Shown here piece after piece: positions 1-11,565 of a stretch of DNA of 64,000 nucleotides; positions within the stretch are counted from its first letter, which is position 1, and the number at the start of each line of letters is the position of its first letter. Under the pieces are notes generated by a model. The model ran no database searches, was not told the DNA's origin, and saw only the letters and a program-made list of their open reading frames with translations. This DNA is from Pseudisothecium myosuroides (Eukaryota > Streptophyta > Bryopsida > Hypnales > Lembophyllaceae). Location of the stretch: the NCBI GenBank assembly GCA_951799445.1, contig OX637287.1:42251724-42315723 (forward strand). The letters are read 5' to 3'. The position numbers and the translations under genes are program-made.

Positions 1-631
1 GAATTGGCACAATGCCGCTCTGTAACGAACAGCTGGCATAATCGATTCCGAATTCTTGATTAGAATTAAAGAGTTCAAGCATTCACATGCTCAATCTCAT
101 AGAAATCGTTTAGCCGAGCTTGAATATTACGAGAGCTTGAATAACACTCAAGCACATCACCAAGATGTCCGACTTAAGTCCCACGCATCAGTTCCAAAAT
201 GCCGCCACTTCGATGAAGCACCATTCTGAATCTATAAAAATGAGAGCTAAATCAAGCCAAGCTAGAAAGGATAACGCTGTTTACAGAAATAGTACCTTTA
301 CCCGGGCAAAATGATGCCCTGCCTGGAAAGTGCAATTCGATCACCAAGGCCATGACATTAAAGTAGTCCAACTAATCAGACGCCCAGAAATAAGCCAGTC
401 CTGAGAGATTCACACTAGACCCCTAATTGGAGTTCCACGCCAGGTTTTCTTACAACGGCGATCCAACGAAGGATTGTTTCACATGCTCTTGAGCAGCATG
501 CTACCTTTCCGAAAATCATCAGTAACTGCAGCCACCGCCATTATGCAGATGAGGCAGCTTCAGAGACGCGGAATGGGCAACCTAATGAACGAGAAGGAAC
601 GGGTATCCCCTGGTGACCTTAAAGACCTCTT
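1..631. other. 3' flank of the CBL gene
   Basis: There is no recognisable coding sequence. Short open frames here lack any family signature. The stretch next to the CBL stop codon is the likely 3' untranslated region and terminator. No poly(A) tract directly follows the stop, which would have pointed to a recent retrocopy. Confidence 0.4.
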
Positions 632-1273
632 TCAAGTTTCTTCAACTAAAGAATGGAAAATGAAGCTCGGAAACGTAGTGGTAATGTCCTTTAGGTAAGG
701 CAAGGTCATATTCTTCAACAGAGACGGATGTTGCATCACTAGCGTCCGCCACTCTTCCTTATCGATTCTCCCATCATTCTTCGTGTCCGCTTCTAGAAAT
801 GTTTTATCTAAAATCTCCTCGATCACATCGTCCGATAAATTCAAGCCCGATTCCGCCAGGGTGGCGACCACCATTCGTTTCAACTCCGACCGGTCGATGA
901 ATCCTTGCTGCTGCAAATCGTACAAGCTGAAGGCGAAGTCGATCTTGTCCTCCACGTTGGCATTCGGATGGAACACGGAGAGCGCCTGCGCGAACTCGGG
1001 AAACTCCAGGTAGCCCTTGTGCTTCTCGTCGAAGAGATTGAAGACCCTGTCTGCAAACAAGCTCTCCTTCTTGTTCTGCTTGAAGAGCGCTAACTGAAAC
1101 TCTTCCTTGTTGACCACCCCGTCGTACACCCCGACGCTCGAGATTTTCTTGAAAAGCTCGTACATAGCCTCCACCTCGCTCACGCTGAACGCCGTGGTCC
1201 GCGAAATCGAGGCCGGGTCGCTCCACACTTCGTCGTACGGGTGGCTGGCGCTCTTGGACCCGAAGCAGCCCAT
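632..1273 (-). CDS. CBL: Calcineurin B-like calcium sensor (CBL), intronless
   Basis: CBL proteins bind Ca2+ and recruit and activate CIPK protein kinases at membranes. The 213-aa product starts MGCFGSK, the N-myristoylation/S-acylation signature of CBL1/CBL9-type members (Gly2, Cys3), which suggests plasma-membrane targeting. Four EF-hands are visible: a non-canonical 14-residue first loop near residues 45-58, then loops at 82-93, 119-130 and 163-174. The third loop ([12 protein letters not shown]) has weak calcium ligands; the fourth ([12 protein letters not shown]) is canonical. The C terminus carries the FPSF motif (201-204), whose serine is the CIPK phosphorylation site in the family. 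Length is normal for a CBL. I chose the start at MGCF because that signal needs Gly at position 2; an in-frame ATG lies 57 bases upstream. The whole frame is one exon, whereas Arabidopsis and rice CBL genes have several introns. It may be an old retrocopy or a lineage-specific intronless form. The intact frame argues for a working gene. Confidence 0.93.
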   Translation of the reverse strand: MGCFGSKSASHPYDEVWSDPASISRTTAFSVSEVEAMYELFKKISSVGVYDGVVNKEEFQLALFKQNKKESLFADRVFNLFDEKHKGYLEFPEFAQALSVFHPNANVEDKIDFAFSLYDLQQQGFIDRSELKRMVVATLAESGLNLSDDVIEEILDKTFLEADTKNDGRIDKEEWRTLVMQHPSLLKNMTLPYLKDITTTFPSFIFHSLVEET

Positions 1274-1356
1274 GAAACAATGCAAGACATACTCGGAGCC
1301 TGACCTAAGAAGCTCCAGTACACCATTCATCCTGGCAGCTGTTTACAATGCGTTAA

Positions 1357-1364
1357 CTTATATA
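1357..1364 (-). promoter_or_regulatory. Candidate TATA box of the CBL gene
   Basis: The minus strand reads TATATAAG about 85 bases upstream of the MGCF start codon. A start site 25-35 bases downstream would fall near 1325-1335, about at the upstream in-frame ATG (1328-1330). Most transcripts would then use the MGCF ATG. Position and match are good, but there is no other promoter evidence. Confidence 0.4.
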
Positions 1365-2013
1365 GATTCGGCAATTCTTAACCGATCGCGACGCCGTCGG
1401 CACCAGGTCCATCGGATTTCCGCCGGCTCTCTTCTACGTGCACCAGTCCTCATACAACCGACACGCAACCATAACACCATAAACGCAGAGATCTGCGAGC
1501 ACAGGCACTGAAACCCTAGAAGACGGCAACAGAGAGCGACTTCCAAGGGCAGACACGAAATGAGCTTATTAAGCGACAACAGATCAAAACACCAAGCGGG
1601 CCGGCTTCGAACTGAACCTTTGAGCTTCCAGATACCCGTACTGCGCGGAATCGGAAACCGGGCCGGGTATCTAATTGCGCCTTCGACCGATCCCAGAGCG
1701 ACACTTGGTCCTCCAGCGAAGTGACCAATCACCTACTGAATATTTTTATGATATATCTGTCAAAGATACTGTACGTTCTGTTGTTTTTGGATGTTTCCGT
1801 GCCCACATTTGTATTAGTCTATTGTCCACAGTCGGTGCATCTACGCAATAGTTTTCAAAAATTTGCATTATATTCATACAATCTTGAAAAAATATGAAAG
1901 AAATTTTGTTGGTTTTGAAAACCATTTCCTAATAAGTGCACGTCATTTTTTTCTATAGCTATCTTCAAGATCTGCAAATCTTGAATAAATGTCACATTTA
2001 GGTGCTTCTACCT
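1365..2013. other. CBL upstream region
   Basis: From 1365 to about 1735 the DNA is richer in G+C than the flanks, as expected of a plant promoter-proximal region. Open frames there show no domain and are probably chance. After 1740 the composition drops to A+T-rich intergenic DNA. No further gene is seen. Confidence 0.35.
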
Positions 2014-2423
2014 TAGTTTGCTCTAAAAGCAACCATTTAAGAGATGATCGGCCTTATTTTATGGATTTCCGTGGATGGAAAGATTTGTAGTTCATTTTTC
2101 AGAGAAAGAAAAATAGATGCACATTCAATGTAACACAACTAGTTTTGTATCTTTCCACGCATTATTGAATTACTTATGAATTTTACAAATTTGTATCAGA
2201 GGCACCCGTATTTGTGACTATAGATTGCTCAAAATCTATCCACCTACAACTTGTAAAGAGATGTGAAGAAACCAAGGAGAATGATTGGCTCTTGCAATAA
2301 ATAACAAATTTTCCACAATTCACTCAATGGCTAAAGAAGTCCATTTAAGGACCACCTCATATCCATTCAATTGCTAATTACAGGAGTGGTTTGAAAAAGG
2401 CAGTTGCTTTTAGAGTAGACTAC
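2014..2423. mobile_element. Inverted-repeat element, family D copy 1 (~410 bp)
   Basis: The left end contains GCTCTAAAAGCAACC and the right end its inverted counterpart GTTGCTTTTAGAGTAGAC. The body matches a second copy near 53.9-54.3 kb in order and detail. Shared pieces include TTTTTCAGAGAAAGAAAAAT and GATTGGCTCTTGCAATAAAT. Two dispersed full-length copies with matching terminal inverted repeats and no coding capacity fit a non-autonomous DNA transposon. The superfamily is not assignable because no clear target duplication is visible. Confidence 0.65.
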
Positions 2424-3011
2424 AAAAACTAACTAGGGCTTTTAGTGACACACATTGTTTTGTACAATTGTTGATGATTGTGTTGGAAGTAAGAGCAGTG
2501 TTTTTGTTAGCTTATTTGTGAAATTTCACCAGATCTAACAGATTGGGACAAATAATACTATCCCACCAAATATTCTTCAATGTAAAATAACTACTCCTAA
2601 AATTGCACAAATAAACAATTCAATATGGTTCCTATTATTATATTGGAATTTTTTTCTAGAATCTTGCTGGTAGTTGAAAAGGAATTGCAGATTCTCTTAG
2701 AGTGCATTTTTTGGACAATACATGAATAAACTATGAATTCTTCAAATTGTTGTTAATAAGATTTAGGATAACCAACCATAGATTCTTATGCATAGTAGAA
2801 GTTCATTTTAGGCAAGAATCTAGAGTGGTCGATTTTAGAAAGCGGTCAATATTAGGTGTTGTTACTTTAGTGGGGACGGCAAAGGGTCAATTGAATAATA
2901 GAAAAAATACTAAGTAAGACATATTGATTCTTATTTCATATTTTTTCATTTTTTTACTATTACTGACGAAAGAAGAGACATTACAAATATACATATAATG
3001 ACAAATAAATC
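2424..3011. other. A+T-rich intergenic DNA
   Basis: No coding frame, RNA gene or repeat structure is recognised here beyond simple A/T runs. Confidence 0.3.
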
Positions 3012-3259
3012 CATTAGAAGAGATTTGGGAGCAAGGGAGGGCCGTTTCAGACCCGTTCCCTTGCTAAGAACTGCATTACACAGTCAAAATGAAATAATAA
3101 TAAAATTAATTAATTAAAATTTTCTAAAAAAAAATTGAAAAAAAAAATTATGACGTGGCACACTTTCAACTACGTCAGACTCAATAGTTGGCAACGTTCC
3201 TAGAGTTCCCACAATCCGGGAACTCGTAGTCTTCCGGAGCCCCCAAATCTCTTCTAATG
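3012..3259. mobile_element. MITE with 18-bp perfect terminal inverted repeats
   Basis: The element opens with CATTAGAAGAGATTTGGG and closes with the exact reverse complement. It is about 248 bp, and its middle is more G+C-rich than the surroundings. Size, perfect inverted ends and lack of coding sequence are those of a miniature inverted-repeat transposable element. The flanks show no convincing direct duplication, so the superfamily is unknown. Confidence 0.7.
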
Positions 3260-4224
3260 TGAGTACAAATTTAAACACTTTTCATTCAAACTACCACATC
3301 GTAAGCATCAATTTATGGACAAGGTTCATAAGTTGATATACAAAAGTTGTAGTGTGCGACATACTACACATTATTAGGGAAGTTTGAAAAAAAAACTAGT
3401 TGTGATCTGAAAGAAAATTAATTTCAAAGTTAGCCATGTCTGAAACTTATTTTGAACACCATAATTTGGAATTACTTTATCTTTTGTCAATTTATTTTTA
3501 GAACTCCGAAAAAACTTTTTGGGTCTTGGCATGTTGGTATCCATTTTAGATTGTTGTATACAAAAATTGAAGGAAGTTGACATTTATAGAATTTAAAATA
3601 TCTACAACTTGACAAACATGCAAATGATGTTGGCTCTTACAATATTTGAATTTTTATAGAATTTAAAGCATGGAATACCGTACATGAAGGTCTGATTCCG
3701 CAGGTGAGTGCCGAAATAGTTTCTTTTTTGCGTGTAAAGTGGATTCAGACAATTAAAAATAATTGGTGGTAGTGTATTAAATGTTGGGTAGCATAAGCCA
3801 TCGTTGAAAAAGTATAAGTTGCAACATGGACCATTGTTACATCTTAATGCCCTTGCATTTGAAATATTTGTTGAATGCATTTGATGTATATTTTATAGCC
3901 ATATAATGTATTTTTAGGTTCAATGTTTTTGTACAAAGACTAGAATTTATGATGCACATAATTGATCCAACAAATAAATAAAAAATTATCATTGTCAATA
4001 TCATCAAAAAATTGTCAATTTTACGAAGGGTATTGTAATTTTAACAAAGGTTAATGTGTAGCACTATATATACATAATCAGACAAATTTGGTTCTATATG
4101 AAGATAATATACATATATTGAATGAACTTGTTGAAGGATTCTTCATTCAATGGCAATTTGTTGAAATGATTTATTGTATAATTTTATACATATATTGTAA
4201 GAAACTTGTGTTTTGTTTGGTGTC
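3260..4224. other. A+T-rich intergenic DNA
   Basis: Nothing is supported here. Two short minus-strand open frames (3374-3583 and 3602-3880) have low-complexity, A/T-driven translations and no family signature. Confidence 0.3.
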
Positions 4225-4937
4225 TAACCCCTAAAGGACCAGAGGGGTGTCTAGATTTCCAAAATTGCAAAGATCTATTATAAAATGCAACTTAGAAGAA
4301 TATTTTAATGATGACTTTCAAACAATAGTTGTAAAATGCTATTCATAGATCACATCTATACGATTAGATCAACAAAAACACATATCAATATTTTTCAATA
4401 AAATTTGACCCAGAAATTGGAAACTCCTTCTAAAATCAATTGTAGATCAACAATCTCAAAACTAGCTAAATTTCACTCGATTTCTACTTAATTTTTTTTG
4501 CCCTCAGCGTGAATTCAAAAAAAAATCTTCCAAAAATGAACATTTGGCTAAAAACCCTGAACCCGTTTTGAGATCACTGTTGTAGATTGAATATTTATGA
4601 TTTTTAAAATATTTTTTTCCTATAAGTTTAAAATATTGAGTTCTAATTATAGTGATTTTTGAAGATTTTGATTTGATTTTTTGATTCAAGTCATTTTTGA
4701 AGGGTCATTTTTTGAATTGAAAGAGTTACTTTTGAGGCTAGACCTCCCGATACCCTTTGAATTATATAATATTTGCAAAGCAAAATCTTCATAATCTGAA
4801 CTGTACAAATGTTAAAGAACTAATATAAGAATCTTGAAAAAAAATTGATGGATGAAAAAACGCATTTTGGTGAGTTTGGGACGTATTTCCGTTCATTCCT
4901 TGTTCAAAATCTGCACTCATGGTCCTTTAGGGGCTAA
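4225..4937. mobile_element. TTAA/CCCCTAAAG-end element, family A copy 1
   Basis: The ends read TAACCCCTAAAGGACC on the left and GGTCCTTTAGGGGCTAA on the right, near-perfect inverted repeats about 0.7 kb apart. The same terminal design closes better-preserved copies at 20.0-20.95, 46.4-47.3 and 47.9-48.8 kb. The interior is A+T-rich with no protein. This copy looks older, because its flanking TTAA is degraded to CTAA. Confidence 0.6.
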
Positions 4938-4997
4938 CTCTGCACATCAATGTTTTTGTAAACATCAAGATTTCAAAGTGAAGATGGCATAGTACTT

Positions 4998-5369
4998 TTG
5001 GAAACAACAAATCAACAACAAATCTATAATAGAAGCAAACCATATAGTGAAGAAGACTCGAAGGAGAAGAGATGCTTGGTATTGGTCAATGGTAGATTGG
5101 GTTCCAGCTACCCAAAAGTACTATCAATTGCCATCTTTGAGGTGGTGGTTGCAGAAGACCGTATGTCCCAAGATGAGGACTACAACTTGACTTTGGTGAC
5201 CAAGAAACAACTACACATCTATTTAAAGCCACCATTGCTCAATATGCAACAATCATTTATTGAATTGTCTGAGAGTAAAGAGACTACCAAAGTGATCATT
5301 GTAAATTCAACCAATTTAGCATGCACGATGTGCACAAATTGCATGGAAACTATAGTGCGGAGACTATAG
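4998..5369 (+). other. Open frame of unknown nature, possible gene or transposon relic
   Basis: An open frame of about 120 codons runs without a stop through DNA that is more balanced in base composition than its surroundings. Its protein has no family signature I recognise and the frame begins without an ATG. Adjacent sequence to about 5600 has a similar coding-like texture but is broken in all frames. It may be a relic of a transposon or captured gene. It may equally be chance. Confidence 0.2.
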
Positions 5370-6896
5370 CGTAGAAAAGAATGGACCATGTAGACCAAGC
5401 ACTATGCAAAAGGAATGAACACCACATTCTTGATTAGAGTGAAGTGGAGATGATCAACTTAATTACAAAGCCTGACGCCCGTGACGCCTTTTCCAAATGT
5501 CAACATTGCTTTGCCTTCTTACCTCTATATGCTCGACAATACATCCAAGCCCAAGGGAGATGACTTAGATCTTGAGTTTGATTGATGTTGTATTGTTGTA
5601 GGAAGGAATCTAATAATATGGTGAAGAGTGATGGTAGACAAGATTTACAAGACTTAGAATTTTTAGTAGACAAGGAGGCAGGTTCTACTTGATTCTACAA
5701 GTAGGTGTGTCACTTGGAATCGTATAATCTAGTTCTACTAAGTGAAACCAAATTTGATATGTATTACATGTATAGTCTTGGTCATCTAATCATGTTACCT
5801 TATTTAATAGTTGGACAAATTTTTAGACCAAAATTTGGCCTTACAGACCTATCTCATCCTTGTATATAGAATTCATACATTGAACCTTTGAAATTTGTAC
5901 AAATTAGACAGTACCTTCAAACACTCTACTTCAAAGACTAAACAATTTACACATCTGCCAATTAATACATATTCACCCAAAGATTGTGTAATAACTAATG
6001 ATGAGTCTCATTAAATAATCCTTTGTCTAAGTGTGTGAGCTTACAAATTGGTTAGGAACCCTCATGAATATCATTTCTAAAAAATCATTACCAAATCAAC
6101 AAAAAATCAATTGATTTTTGTTGTTTCAGGTACCACAATGACCATTTTCATTGAATGTTGATATTTCTGTAAAAACCAACACAATGGCAACCAAATTTTT
6201 GTTGATTTGGATAGTGCAATGACCAAATCAATAGAATTTTAGAAAATATAGAATCTTTTGGAATCTTTTGTCTATCTTCTTGAATCATTTTGAAATTGTT
6301 TAGAATCTATTAGAATCCTTTTTGGAATTTTTGGATTCTACTAAGTACATTCATAATATTTTTGAGTATTTTTGAATATTCTTGTACTGTAGCAATAGGG
6401 CAAGGTTGAAACATTGATGTCGGATAATTTATTAACCCTTAAAATCCTAAGGCATGATTTCAAATCATTTTGTACTCGAGGACATGCCCTTCCCAATGTA
6501 ATATTTGTTGAATACAATTCTTGTACGTAAAATTTTTACTAAAGCTACGTTTCACTACTAACTCAATGCTTGAAAAATTTTAGACCAATCTAAATTGCAA
6601 TCAATAAGCTATGTCTGAAAAGGTCATTTTGGGGGGGGATAGTTTCGGGCAACCATGACAAATTGATCCAATTGGCTTGAAATTCTTTATACATACTCTC
6701 AATAAAGTTGTTAATAAAGTTGAAAGGCATACATGCACATAATTTCAACTTACAAGCCTTTGAAATAAGTTTTCCTCATTCAAGCAACGTTTAAAACACC
6801 AAGGTTGAAATTCTATGTACAATGCAAACATTTTTTTTAACTTAATCATTCACAATTTGGTCTTTTTTTAAACTCAGTAGACTTTAATGAACATAT
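5370..6896. other. Gene-free A+T-rich DNA
   Basis: The first ~230 bases continue the coding-like but broken texture of the preceding open frame. After that I see only A+T-rich sequence and a G run near 6631. No RNA gene, promoter or repeat is recognised. Confidence 0.3.
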
Positions 6897-7202
6897 TGTC
6901 ATAGTAAAATAACTTTTTTCAAAGAACTTTGAACCAAAAAAAGGTGTAAAACAAAGTTAACTTTCATCTCCAAAAATCCATTTGTGATTTTGAATCTCCA
7001 ATCAAAAGTTATGGGCAAAATTTAGAGAGGGGTTGCAAAGGACGTTTTTGTTGACATTTTCAAACATTTTCTCTGAATTTTGTACATTAACTTTGATTGG
7101 AGACTCAAAATTACAAACATTTTTTTGGAAATGAAATTCGACTTCATTTTAACAACTTTTTATAGTTCAAAGTTTTTTGAAAAAAGTTATTCTACTATGT
7201 CA
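6897..7202. mobile_element. Foldback element, family B copy 1 (~306 bp)
   Basis: The left arm begins with a GTCATAGTAAAATAAC-like end and contains AATCTCCAATCAAAAGTTA. The right arm is its inverted counterpart, ending at CTATGTCA. The two ~140-base arms would pair along most of their length around a short centre near 7050. The same palindromic unit recurs at 16.1-16.5 kb, and half of it at about 46 kb. It is non-coding and best explained as a foldback MITE. Confidence 0.65.
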
Positions 7203-7228
7203 TTTTCATATACTGTAGATGTGATTCA

Positions 7229-7297
7229 ATGGTGGTGTGGTGGTTCGTACCTTGGCTTTTTAAGGCCGAGGTCTCAAGTTCAAATCCTTGGTAGGCG
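7229..7297 (+). mobile_element. tRNA-like sequence, possible head of a SINE
   Basis: The segment resembles the internal RNA polymerase III promoter of a tRNA. A degenerate A box (TGGTGTGGTGGTTCG) lies about 40 bases before a good B box, AGTTCAAATCC. The B box sits in a loop closed by a short T-arm-like stem. The expected anticodon stem-loop is irregular, with an over-long loop around CTTTTTAAGG, so a functional tRNA is unlikely. A tRNA-derived SINE head or a tRNA pseudogene is the better reading. It directly follows a foldback element. Confidence 0.4.
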
Positions 7298-9205
7298 ATC
7301 TAGATGGGTTATGTGGTTGCCCACAATTCTCGGGCAATTCAAAAAATTTATTTGCTTCCTAAAAATTGCAGGCAACAGAAAAAAATTTGACTCCCCCCCC
7401 TCGTTGTGACCAAATCAACAAAAAAAATCAATAGATTTCAATGTAATTTTAACCAAGATAGTTTGACCAAAATAATAGGTACAAACAACAGTTTTTAGTT
7501 ATTTTGGTTGCAGATTTTTCTAGTTGTGTATGGAAGTGAAGGAATTATATATCTTCTATCCACCACCATTGGAATGTGGTCACGTATTCTAATACAAGGT
7601 AGTTCCAATTGTAACATTGATTGGAAGCAGTCCTCAAGTGTCTTCACTTAGTTGACACGCTTCTTGTAGAATGGGCCTATAAGTATCCAAAGTCTAAGAA
7701 GTTGGTTAATAAGAAGTTGTCATATAGTAAAGGTGGGCGGGTTGCTTTGCACTAGTGGAGGCTTCTAAAGGAGAAGAAGTCTTTAATTGTTGAATTGACC
7801 TGTGCTCCATAGTCCAAATATGAGTCTACAAACCTGCTTTGAATTTAGACACTACAAAGTTTCCAAGTGGTTGTGAGTAGTGATCCAACAACTGGCAAGT
7901 GAGCAATAAAGGATGAAGTGGTGGACATCACTTGCTTTGTCCAATGTACTACAAGGCCATTTGCATAGGACCCTTTCAAAACATGTAAAGAAAATGATGC
8001 TATAATAAATGTCCATCCTGATTTGGAGGGTTGCAAAGTAGGATTGTCCACTCCAACTTTAGAAATTTTGCCAAGTGCTATCAAAGTTTTTTATTTAGAT
8101 AGGTGGCCTATATCCATTGACCTACGCCTCACTTGGGTTGACACACTAGTATATACGTGATGGCTTGTACATCACGTCATTACAGTGGCTTGCAATGTCT
8201 TTTATAAACTTGAACATTTAAAAATTAAAGATCAACTCTACAACCACAAATCAAATAGCATTTTCAAATTCCAATTTTCTTGTAAACTACATACAAATCT
8301 TTTAAATTTCAAACAATAAGAGACTATAAATTTTCTATAAATGTAAAAACACTCAAATGAATTGGAAAAAGAATACAATTGTTTCAATTTTTCATTAATA
8401 ATGAACTTAAATGCATAATACACCTAAAAAATTATTAATTTGAAATACTTATTTAAAATACAAGTAGCAATGAGGTATGAGGTTAAAAAATTATCAATAA
8501 TTACCTGAGGCCCTACTTCTCTCTGCCTGTGATATCCAACCGAAGAGGTTCTTAAAACCTATTTTGGAGTCAAGAGACCTTGGCAATGGGAATTTTCACA
8601 CAAATATTGAAGCCCCCAAAGCATGACGTTTCTATTGGTAATCAATATTTCATTGATTTTTTTGGCTATTCATTTATGATTCTACTTAAAATTATATAGA
8701 AAGTTTTCTAAAATAATGGCCAACAATTTGAAAAAATGAATTTGTAACCATGGATTGCTCATTTTTTAATTTTCAAATGACACAAAAAAATGCACCGTGA
8801 TATTTTATACTATAATATAAACCTATAAAGAAATTTTTAAATTTTTTGAGCATATATTGCATTAAATACAAATTATTTCACTTTTTTTTTTTTAAATTTA
8901 AAAAATATGAAAATTTTCAAAACTAATAGAAAACATGTAATCACATCTGGAAAAAAAATCATAGTCATTTACAAAATGTAGTTTAAAAAAATAATTATAG
9001 GCTTGGTTTTTTAGGATTAAAAGTTAATTCACATGGAAGTCTTGGCAATTATATTTAAACTTATTATTAAAGACTTTTGGAGGTGTATGTTGACCAATAG
9101 CCAATGTTGAACTCTTTAAAGATATGGATCCTAGGTTGCATAGTGGACCTTTCAACTTTCAACTTTTTTTCAAATCCAAATTCTAATCCAAATTTATATG
9201 GCCTT
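7298..9205. other. Gene-free A+T-rich DNA
   Basis: No convincing gene. A C-run near 7386 and A/T-rich stretches dominate. A minus-strand open frame at 7845-8084 has no family signature. No RNA gene or regulatory site is recognised. Confidence 0.3.
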
Positions 9206-9310
9206 CCCCAAAGGTTCCATTGGTTCTTTCAAAGATTTCAACTCTTGCAATTGAAAATTCTTCAAAGGTTTCCATTGGTGCCCTCAAAAAACTTTTCAAC
9301 TAATGCAAAT
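9206..9310. repeat. Two-copy direct repeat, ~55-base unit
   Basis: CAAAGGTTCCATTGGT is followed about 55 bases later by CAAAGGTTTCCATTGGTG. The following segments (TTCAACTCTTGCAA versus TTCAACTAATGCAAA) also correspond. This is a diverged tandem duplication with no evident function. Confidence 0.5.
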
Positions 9311-11565
9311 AAAAAAGACATTGTACTTGTAACTTGAAATTCCATTACTTTTGTGGCTTTTTTCCATTATTTTCTTAGTTATGACTTCAAATGGATCCTA
9401 TATTTAATGCAAAAATCCAAAGGAATTTATAGCAATTTGAACTTTGGATCTATAAACCATGGAGTGCTAATTTTCAGATTTTTTGAACATCAATTGTATA
9501 AATTAGAACCCTCCAAAGGTTTGAGAAGACATCATGGGCTTTAATTTTTAGTCTTGTGAATCAAAAATCCCAAAAATCACTGCTAAAGGTCATCATTGGA
9601 AATTAAGAATCTTCAATTGAATGATAAAGTTGAATTCTAGAAACATAATCATGAACATAATCATGAACCTAAATTTTAATACAAAAATTGTCAAATTTTA
9701 ATTTATTACTTAGAATGAAAATTTACTTTATTATTATATATTTTCTACATTAAGAACCTTCTAGATGGAAAAAAACTCTTTGATTGCACTTTTTATGAAT
9801 TTTACAATAGTGCCAAAAGGCAACATAAAGCTCCTATAATTTGTGATCCCTACATGTTTTTAGCATATAGAACTACTGCAAATATCTACTCTAGTACTCA
9901 TGTATTCAATATATTCAAAATTTATATTATACTATTTTTAAAAATATAGAAGTTAAACAAATTCCAATAATACATAAGTATAGTAATTAGAATATTAAAT
10001 CTTAATACAAAAATTTAAATAAATTAAAAGTTATATATGTAATAATTATAAACTAAGCATTGCAAACAACAACATGAAATATCACTATACTATAGTACCT
10101 AATTTACTTATAATGTTTACCTAAAACTTGATGTATATGATGTGAGCAATTTTATAGAGCTCTTAATGATTACATTGTAATTCATTACACTTACAAAAAT
10201 TAGTCCAGTTTGCTTGAAGTCTTAAAGAACCTAAATCACATACTATATTTCTAAACACCTTATTTTTATTGCCTTTGAACTTCCACCAAAGACCATAAGT
10301 TGTCCACAATCATATTTGGGTAAATTTTGAACATTTCAAGGCTTCAAAATGACAAATTGAGATCTAATTTGTAAAATGGGCTTGTAAGCACCTTATTTTC
10401 TCATATACTACTTGTGTTGAATATTGCATAAATTAAGATGCATACCACATAGAAACAATATCAATTAATTACTATTATTATAGTGGAAGTAATTCAATTA
10501 AAACATGCGAATCCGCTTGCTAGCTTGAATGAATGGTACTTGGTTACTTTGAAGGTGACGCATGAGATTGACCTGCAATAGATGGAATGTGACGTGTTGT
10601 TAGAAGGAGAAAAATGACTCTAATTCTAAAACCACAATAAATGAAATTGTAACAATTTATTAATTGTGACATGTGGATATTGCTATCATTGGGGCTTCCT
10701 TTTAAATAGACTTTAACATTTTGCAAAAATTTAAAAAATTTATTTTTCAAAGGTTGAAGACTTCCAAAGTCAATTAGAAATTATTTTATTTTTGAGTATA
10801 CTGATTCTAAGTATCAAGTATTGTTTATTATTTGATAAAAGAGATTCATAACAATCTTAAATATTCAACATATTTTTTTACAATATAACTTCTATTAAAA
10901 CATTCAAATATTTTCTCAAAGTATGTAGTAGTGAAGTATATTGAAGATCTTTACTGCTTCAAAATCTCATCATATTTAAGACTTTACATACAATAAGAAT
11001 AAATTTAAAGTATAATTACATTAATTTAAATGATTATTAAAATAAATAAAAATTGCATTTATTATATACTTAAATGTTATTGAAATCTATGCTATTTTAT
11101 ACATATTCAAACAACTTGATTTATATTTATTAGTCACTTTTGAATTTATGGAGAATAGAGAGGTTTCAAATGAAAAGTTTCCTAATTTGAAAAAAATACT
11201 ATCCTTTAAAAATAACATCATATATGCTACATGCTATGTAAAACAATAAAACTTTCATATTTGAAGATATTATAAAGGACAAATTAAAAAAAATTTAAGT
11301 TCTTTCGACAATTGTAAATTTTTGTATTAATCAAAACCACATGAACCTTAAAAAATTTTGATTGCATTTTATTAATAGAACTACAACAAATGTATTCTTC
11401 ATGTAATACAAATTTAAAATTGTATTATAGTCTTTCAATTTTTATAAATCAAATTAGATTCAATAAAATAGAATATGACAAAATTCAAGTGGACATGTAC
11501 CCTATTAATTGTAATAGAAACCACTATTTAATTTCCATTAATAAATAAATGTAGTATTTTGGGTA
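9311..11565. other. Very A+T-rich gene-free DNA before the DCD gene
   Basis: Long A/T-dominated sequence with no coding, tRNA or inverted-repeat structure that I can support. The last ~200 bases are the likely 3' untranslated and termination region of the minus-strand DCD gene. An AATAAA-like signal lies on the minus strand near 11367-11373, about 195 bases past the stop. Confidence 0.3.

Noticed and set aside
1107..1732. Open frames of 124-134 codons on both strands upstream of and across the CBL start
   Set aside because: They overlap the CBL coding region or its G+C-rich promoter in other frames and show no family signature.
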